From Chloroflexota bacterium (lineage in GTDB: Bacteria; Chloroflexota; Anaerolineae; Aggregatilineales; Phototrophicaceae): 11,409 nt of DNA. The notes beneath the pieces are model-generated. The model was given only the letters and a program-made list of their open reading frames with translations, was not told the DNA's origin and ran no database searches. Below are positions 8,601 through 11,409 of this stretch, one piece after another; within the stretch, counting starts at the first letter, position 1, and each line of letters begins with the position of its first letter. The position numbers were made by a program, and so were the translations under genes. The stretch is taken from contig JAADYY010000176.1 in NCBI GenBank assembly GCA_010092805.1, positions 1 to 11,409 on the forward strand, written 5' to 3'.

Positions 8601-8763
8601 ACGACGAGGCCAGCGCCTCACGCACCGCATAAGGTACCGTACTCTCTGACGGGATCAGGATCAGGCAGCGTTCCTGACGGGCCGTTTCGTGGCGGATGAG
8701 TTCGGCCACAGCCGGGTCCCACGCCGCGATGTCGCCCCGGAAGAGAAAATCATTGTCAACCAT
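5602..8763 (-). CDS. Fused serine hydroxymethyltransferase - aminomethyltransferase (GlyA-GcvT)
   Basis: One uninterrupted 1053-aa frame runs from ATG 8761-8763 to TAA. Residues about 14-435 are SHMT: AEGYP with Glu61, RYYKGTEY at 93-100, HLTHGSPV at 163-170, D238 and H241 in MADIAHVAGL, PLP lysine K267 in TTHKTMAGPRG, and R404 in LRFGTP, aligning with E. coli R363. Residues about 646-1045 are GcvT: TPLHDLH, FDVTHM (691-696), catalytic Asp pair D740-D741 in GVPLDDLMIYR, RTGYTGE (857-863), and GLAARDSLRIEAGLPLYGHE (892-911). Both active sites look intact. The ~210-residue middle holds a degenerate GcvT-like folate module (about 494-567). The SHMT part carries an extra ~27 residues after AEGYP (65-91). 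The protein would couple formation of methylene-THF from H-protein-bound aminomethyl to serine synthesis. AAGG lies 7 nt before the ATG. No glycine riboswitch was seen upstream. Confidence 0.93.
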   Translation of the reverse strand: MVDNDFLFRGDIAAWDPAVAELIRHETARQERCLILIPSESTVPYAVREALASSFHNLYAEGYPLDSTRTLTQAEILDYNARLPEYRRLADKRYYKGTEYADIIEALARRRAAELFSTADYSADQLFVNVQALSGAPANNAIYSGLLNVGDTMMGLDLLEGGHLTHGSPVNRSGKWYNAVGYTVDPQTEKLDYDRILALAQLHQPRLIIAGYTSYPFAPDWHKFREIADAVGAYLMADIAHVAGLVIAGVYPNPVGIADVVSFTTHKTMAGPRGAVIITHRGDVANKVDRAVFPGEQGGPHVNAMTALAVALRLSHTEQFKTLQRRTVENAVRFAEKLAARGLRVPYGGTDTHMLLVDCKSIIGPDGTPLSGDMAARILDLAGIVANRNTIPGDASALRASGLRFGTPWISQRGFGVAEIDQLADLIADLLLACVPFSYTGRKNPEPRAKVDFDTLERVKLAVRDLAARAGIDTEAGESEYPHVYYLDGNLGGSAALTITGAHAARFLDAALTSDVLALGPGEQQLTHVLEGDGQVMANGVLERLAHGYRLIVDQQGGRVSAWLRALSDGFVLFDPTDPYAKLPGPVDVQIDAAADLAAQMEQIRADSGYAERKAYCIGINGPAYAGPAHAALPVFSWQEPQLIDLKRTPLHDLHGQHGAKLGEFAGYEMPLWYTSVGEEHQSVRTRAGLFDVTHMGVFDVQGPGAAAFLDVVTTNEVPGLAVGESQYTYLLDLAGVPLDDLMIYRVAEENYLLVVNASNNDKNWAWLNAVRDGAAQIDAAHPHRRIGGRERFTLRDLRNPTVGADQRVDLALQGPESTRLLLALGSSAADKACIEGLAWAGVTRVTLGGYDLYVSRTGYTGERIAYELFPHPDQAAALFSDLVAQGAVPCGLAARDSLRIEAGLPLYGHELAGPHNLNPADAGFASYVKLSKPFFVGKVAFAARERARDSEIARFRLVNKGVRPPHQGDPVVDARGRVIGAVTSCSIDSEGYQLGQAYLKRSAAAVDTPIGVFCGSGRAPAGKAASALSVGDRVTLPESAVIISRFPSRKRK

Positions 8764-8840
8764 CAGCCAACCTTATCAAGTGTTCGTCAAGCCTATATAT
8801 CGAATTGTAACGCACATGTAGGAGATCGACTAGGACAGGC

Positions 8841-8921
8841 ACTCGCCAGGGTGTATTCGGAAACTGGGGCGAATGGCTCGGCTGGCTGTTTGGCCCTAAT
8901 TCCGAATGCACCCACTCGCCA
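8841..8921. mobile_element. MITE-like 65-bp element with 14-bp TIRs and 8-bp target duplication
   Basis: Terminal inverted repeats GGGTGTATTCGGAA (8849-8862) and TTCCGAATGCACCC (8900-8913) match at 13 of 14 positions. They are flanked exactly by the direct repeat ACTCGCCA (8841-8848 and 8914-8921). Perfect 8-bp direct repeats abutting inverted repeats are the footprint of transposition. The 37-bp centre has no coding capacity but a further short stem (8866-8870 with 8893-8897). The element lies 86 bp upstream of the glyA-gcvT start. The parent transposase family cannot be named. Alternatively, it is a structured leader whose flanking repeats are coincidental. Confidence 0.6.
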
Positions 8922-8955
8922 CGCCCATGCCAGATGATGCGACGGCACCCAGATC

Positions 8956-8983
8956 AAAAAGACCCCGCACACACGGGGCCTTT
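8956..8983 (-). terminator. Rho-independent terminator of rpsA
   Basis: On the minus strand CCCCG (8974-8978) and CGGGG (8963-8967) pair around a 6-nt loop. The stem is extended by AAAG/CTTT pairs beyond one mismatch, and the minus-strand T-tract TTTTT falls at 8956-8960. It begins about 40 nt after the rpsA stop, separating rpsA from the glyA-gcvT gene on the same strand. Confidence 0.85.
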
Positions 8984-9022
8984 CACACGCCAGCATCGCT
9001 GTTGCTCGCAGCACGGCAGGCG

Positions 9023-10366
9023 TTAGAGGCTGTTTTCCTGTTCCTGCGGTTCGGTTTCGGCGTCGTCGGCGGCCTGGCTGGTACCGTTGCCGTTGCTCGA
9101 CGCCTCTACAGGCGCGCCGCCGTCAGGTTTGCCGTTTTCAGCCGGGGCTGCCTCCGGTGCGGCCTCATCTTGCCCAGCTTGAGCCGCTGGTGCGTCTTGC
9201 GCAGGCTGCGCCGCCGCTGGTGCCTCAGCCGCTTCGCCTTCTGCGGCCATCTCCGGCGTATCCGTGCCCCAGCGCTGCGTGAAGCCCACCCGCCGCTTCT
9301 CTGGCTCCAGGTGGCTGATGCGCAGTTCCAGCCGGTCGCTTTTCTTCACGTACGAGTACGGCTCTTTCAGCGAACCATCGCCCATCTCGCTGAGATGCAG
9401 CAGCCCCTCCAGGCCATCGTCCAGCGCCACGAACGCGCCGAAATCGACCACGTTGGTCACCGTGCCTTCGACCAACTGCCCCTCGTGATAGCGTTCCTGC
9501 GCCAGCGACCAGGGATCTTGCAGCAGCCGCTTGCGGCTCAGCGCAATGCGGTTCGAGTTGCGATCCAGGCTGAGCACATACACCTCAATTTCCTGCCCCA
9601 CCCGCAGCACATCACGCGGGTGATCGACGCGGTGCCAGGCCAGTTCGCTCACATGAATCAAGCCGTCAGCGCCGCCCAGGTTGACGAAGGCACCGAAATC
9701 GCGCAGGCCTGTCACCGTGCCCTTGACGACATCGCCTTCCTTCAGTTCCGCCAGCAGCCGCGCTTTCTGCTGCGCCCGCCATTCGCGCTGCGCCTCGCGC
9801 TCGCTGAAGATCAACCGGCGGCGGGCTTGGTCAACTTCGATCACCTTGACCGCCAACGTCTTGCCTATCAAATCGTCCCACGACTCGCGCCCGCCAGACG
9901 CCCCCATCGAGACCAGATGCGAGCTGGGGATGAAGCCTTCCAGCCGATTCCAGTTCACCAAAATGCCGCCGCGGTTGTGGCCCTTCACCGTCACTTCGCC
10001 CACGTCTTCCGTTTCCAGCAGTTCGCGGGCTTTCTCCCAGTCGTACTGCTGCAAGCCCATATTGATCGAAACGATCAGATTATCGTTCTGATCACGCGGA
10101 TTCAACACGTAAACCGGGACTTCTGCACCCACTTCCAGACCGTCACGCACTGTCGAATCCAAGCGCTCCAGATCTTGGACGGGCACGATGCCATCGCGCT
10201 TCGCCCCCATATCAACGATGACTTCCCGGCTGTCGATCTGCAAAATGATAGCGCTACGAATTTCCCCCCGCTGCGGCGGTTTGTAAGCGAACGAAGTCTC
10301 CAACAGTTCTAGGAACTCCGCTTCATACTCCTTCGCCTTTTCCGAATCTGACCCTTGCATATCCAT
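9023..10366 (-). CDS. rpsA: 30S ribosomal protein S1 (four S1 domains)
   Basis: This 447-aa protein has four S1 RNA-binding (OB-fold) domains at about 31-103, 120-190, 209-279 and 295-364. Domain 3 is the most canonical (GTVTGLRDFGAFVNLGGADG, then LIHVSELAW), and domain 4 repeats the pattern (GTVTNVVDFGAFVALDDG). E. coli S1 has six domains; the shorter four-domain form is common in other phyla. Residues about 373-447 form an Ala/Glu/Pro/Gln-rich acidic tail, probably disordered. S1 binds mRNA leaders and docks them on the 30S subunit. The gene starts at ATG 10364-10366; AAGG lies 11 nt upstream with a GT-repeat spacer. A second ATG two codons downstream would be farther from it. The gene has its own extended -10 promoter at 10522-10530, a leader of about 150 nt, and an intrinsic terminator. 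Confidence 0.92.
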   Translation of the reverse strand: MDMQGSDSEKAKEYEAEFLELLETSFAYKPPQRGEIRSAIILQIDSREVIVDMGAKRDGIVPVQDLERLDSTVRDGLEVGAEVPVYVLNPRDQNDNLIVSINMGLQQYDWEKARELLETEDVGEVTVKGHNRGGILVNWNRLEGFIPSSHLVSMGASGGRESWDDLIGKTLAVKVIEVDQARRRLIFSEREAQREWRAQQKARLLAELKEGDVVKGTVTGLRDFGAFVNLGGADGLIHVSELAWHRVDHPRDVLRVGQEIEVYVLSLDRNSNRIALSRKRLLQDPWSLAQERYHEGQLVEGTVTNVVDFGAFVALDDGLEGLLHLSEMGDGSLKEPYSYVKKSDRLELRISHLEPEKRRVGFTQRWGTDTPEMAAEGEAAEAPAAAQPAQDAPAAQAGQDEAAPEAAPAENGKPDGGAPVEASSNGNGTSQAADDAETEPQEQENSL

Positions 10367-10441
10367 CTACACACACACCTTAAGAACGGTTCGTCTAGTA
10401 ATCACACCACTACGCTTGCCGGGGCGGAAGCAACTGCAAGC

Positions 10442-10508
10442 TCGTCGTTGCTCATTGCGGCCCACACAGGCCGGTTTCCTCGCGCTGGCCACACATTATG
10501 AGCGACGA
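10442..10508 (-). promoter_or_regulatory. Structured 5' leader of rpsA (candidate regulatory hairpin)
   Basis: Between the rpsA promoter and start codon, TCGTCG + CTCAT (10442-10447, 10451-10455) pair with ATGAG + CGACGA (10498-10508), leaving a 3-nt bulge. The 42-nt interior contains three GGCC blocks able to form inner hairpins. The E. coli S1 mRNA leader is a known autoregulatory site; the same role here is inference. Confidence 0.4.
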
Positions 10509-10521
10509 TATTGCAATGTTC

Positions 10522-10530
10522 ATTATAGCA
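10522..10530 (-). promoter_or_regulatory. Extended -10 promoter of rpsA
   Basis: Minus-strand TGCTATAAT is a perfect -10 hexamer with the TGn extension. A -35 is not obvious (TTGCTT at 19-nt spacing is the best). The start point near 10515 leaves a leader of roughly 150 nt. It lies between the phosphoribosyltransferase stop and rpsA; no terminator is visible before it, so read-through from the upstream gene is possible too. Confidence 0.6.
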
Positions 10531-10566
10531 GTGATGCATGAGAATAAAGCAAACATTCAACACTTT

Positions 10567-11097
10567 CTAATTCATATCGGGCTGGCCCATCGTCAGCCCG
10601 CGCAAGCCACGATCCAGTTCCCAGGGGTAGATAATGTAAGCATCGGTCGTCGCCGCGAAGAAATCAGGCTTGGCCTTGGTAAACAGCGACCGATACGGGT
10701 TGTAATGGAGCACACAGGTGAACGGCGTCGCCGCGGCGCTCAGCAACCGCTCACGGACGGCGGTGCTGGTGCGGCCACTGCCCCACACATCATCCACGAT
10801 CAACGTCTTGCGGTTGACGACCAGCGACGCATCGGGGAACTGTAAGAAGGACGGCCAAGCCATCAACCCCGTCGCCGAATCTGTGGCCGGGAAATCGACG
10901 GCCGCCGTCAGCAAATGTTCAATCTCCAGCGCTTCGGCCAACATCCCGCCGGGAATCACACCACCGCGCGTGATCATTACCATCGCGCTGAATGGCCCAA
11001 TGGCACGCAGCTGCGGCAGCAGTATATCGATCAATTTATCAACGTCTTCCCACGTCAAGATTTCTTGACGCATGCGTCCCTGGGGACTATCCGACAT
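10567..11097 (-). CDS. Phosphoribosyltransferase, purine (Gpt/hypoxanthine-guanine)-like
   Basis: This is a small PRTase of 176 aa from ATG 11095-11097 (177 if the adjoining GTG at 11098-11100 is used; GGGGGA at 11105-11110 sits 7 nt before the ATG, better than 4 nt before the GTG). Motifs, numbered from the GTG, are the N-terminal LTWEDVDKLIDILLPQL, the RGG loop at 45-47 (TRGGVIPGGMLAEAL), and the PRPP-binding loop LIVDDVWGSGRTS with Asp103-Asp104. A C-terminal IIYPWE (156-161) resembles the FPWE motif of Gpt-type enzymes. It would join a base, likely a purine, to PRPP in the cytoplasm. The exact base is uncertain, and no purine genes are adjacent. rpsA follows on the same strand after about 200 nt with no clear terminator between. 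The extended -10 at 11141-11149 serves this gene. Confidence 0.87.
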   Translation of the reverse strand: MSDSPQGRMRQEILTWEDVDKLIDILLPQLRAIGPFSAMVMITRGGVIPGGMLAEALEIEHLLTAAVDFPATDSATGLMAWPSFLQFPDASLVVNRKTLIVDDVWGSGRTSTAVRERLLSAAATPFTCVLHYNPYRSLFTKAKPDFFAATTDAYIIYPWELDRGLRGLTMGQPDMN

Positions 11098-11140
11098 CAC
11101 TCCATCCCCCGATTTTTAAGAAAGATTAAGAAGGAACACC

Positions 11141-11170
11141 AGTATAGCACGGACAAGCGCCCACTGTCGC
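11141..11170 (-). promoter_or_regulatory. Promoter of the phosphoribosyltransferase gene (extended -10)
   Basis: Minus strand: GCGACA (11165-11170), 18-nt spacer, then TATACT (11141-11146) preceded by TGC, giving TGCTATACT. Four of six -35 and five of six -10 bases match consensus. Transcription would start near 11134, with a leader of about 37 nt. Confidence 0.5.
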
Positions 11171-11409
11171 CACCAGATCATCGGATTAGGTGGCGCTGCC
11201 CGCCGCACTCAACGTCTGCTGGCGGGGTGTGTGTTCCGCGTGTGATGGATGTGCACACTTTGCGCGAGTGCGCAAATGGCAAAAACCCGACCAAACACAC
11301 ACCACAAGCAAATCTTTATCAGGTTCACAAACCGGCGCATAACGCTCAAGTGTGCAACATGGCGCACCGCTGCATGTCGGGGGTCACGCGAATTACCAAC
11401 CTGTGCCAA
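11171..11409. other. Non-coding end of the window with a nested inverted repeat
   Basis: No convincing gene is seen in 11098-11409 beyond the promoter. GGTGTGTGTT (11226-11235) and AACACACACC (11294-11303) form a perfect 10-bp inverted repeat. Almost concentric inside it is TTTGCGC-GAGT-GCGCAAA (11259-11276). GT/CA-rich tracts are frequent here. A 66-codon minus-strand frame at 11209-11409 has no recognisable domain and is open at the window edge. Confidence 0.4.

Noticed and set aside
8764..8955. Glycine riboswitch ahead of glyA-gcvT
   Set aside because: I looked for the paired-aptamer style conserved cores on the minus strand and found none. The only structure there is the 65-bp inverted-repeat element.
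8906..10312. Long open frame on the + strand opposite rpsA
   Set aside because: It runs through the rpsA terminator and all four S1 domains in antisense and has no domain of its own.
11209..11409. 66-codon minus-strand frame at the window edge
   Set aside because: No family features, and it runs across the palindromic stretch. It could be tested only with sequence beyond the window.
1..11409. CRISPR arrays, tRNA or rRNA genes, prophage or defence systems
   Set aside because: No regularly spaced repeats, cloverleaf-like sequence, transposase, integrase or phage-type genes were seen in any part of the window.

Overview
The window is GC-rich, gene-dense bacterial DNA that looks chromosomal. 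It carries housekeeping genes: glycine cleavage, ribosomal protein S1 and purine-type phosphoribosyl transfer. The combination of a split glycine dehydrogenase (separate GcvPB), a four-domain S1 protein with an Ala/Glu-rich tail, a secreted TAP-type hydrolase, and many GTG starts fits a member of the Chloroflexota (Anaerolineae-like). That placement is an inference from family content and style, not from a marker gene.

Layout. Positions 1-662 (+) hold the C-terminal part of gcvPB. It converges on a secreted alpha/beta hydrolase (726-2216, -) across a strong GC hairpin. A divergent promoter region (2217-2410) separates the hydrolase from a two-gene + strand operon: a two-TM membrane protein with tandem RCK/TrkA modules (2411-4207), then a multi-pass GT39/PMT-type glycosyltransferase (4204-5553) that overlaps it by ATGA. 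A 14-bp perfect hairpin marks the next convergent junction. The remaining genes are on the minus strand. In transcription order they are a phosphoribosyltransferase (10567-11097), rpsA (9023-10366) with its own promoter, a long structured leader and an intrinsic terminator, and then a 1053-aa glyA-gcvT fusion (5602-8763). The last ~300 bases (11098-11409) hold the phosphoribosyltransferase promoter and a nested inverted repeat but no convincing gene.

How the genes relate. GcvPB (glycine decarboxylation), the GcvT part (aminomethyl transfer to tetrahydrofolate) and the SHMT part (glycine plus methylene-THF to serine) belong to one glycine/one-carbon pathway. They are encoded on opposite strands with unrelated genes between them. 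H and L proteins are not in the window.

The points most worth a second look are these. (1) The SHMT-GcvT fusion has a middle section that reads as a degenerate second GcvT folate-domain copy in which the catalytic Asp-Asp is replaced. (2) A 65-bp MITE-like element with 14-bp terminal inverted repeats and perfect 8-bp flanking direct repeats sits just upstream of that gene. (3) Three minus-strand genes share the same extended -10 promoter motif, TGCTATAnT. (4) A tandem-RCK channel-like protein lacks the K+ filter signature.
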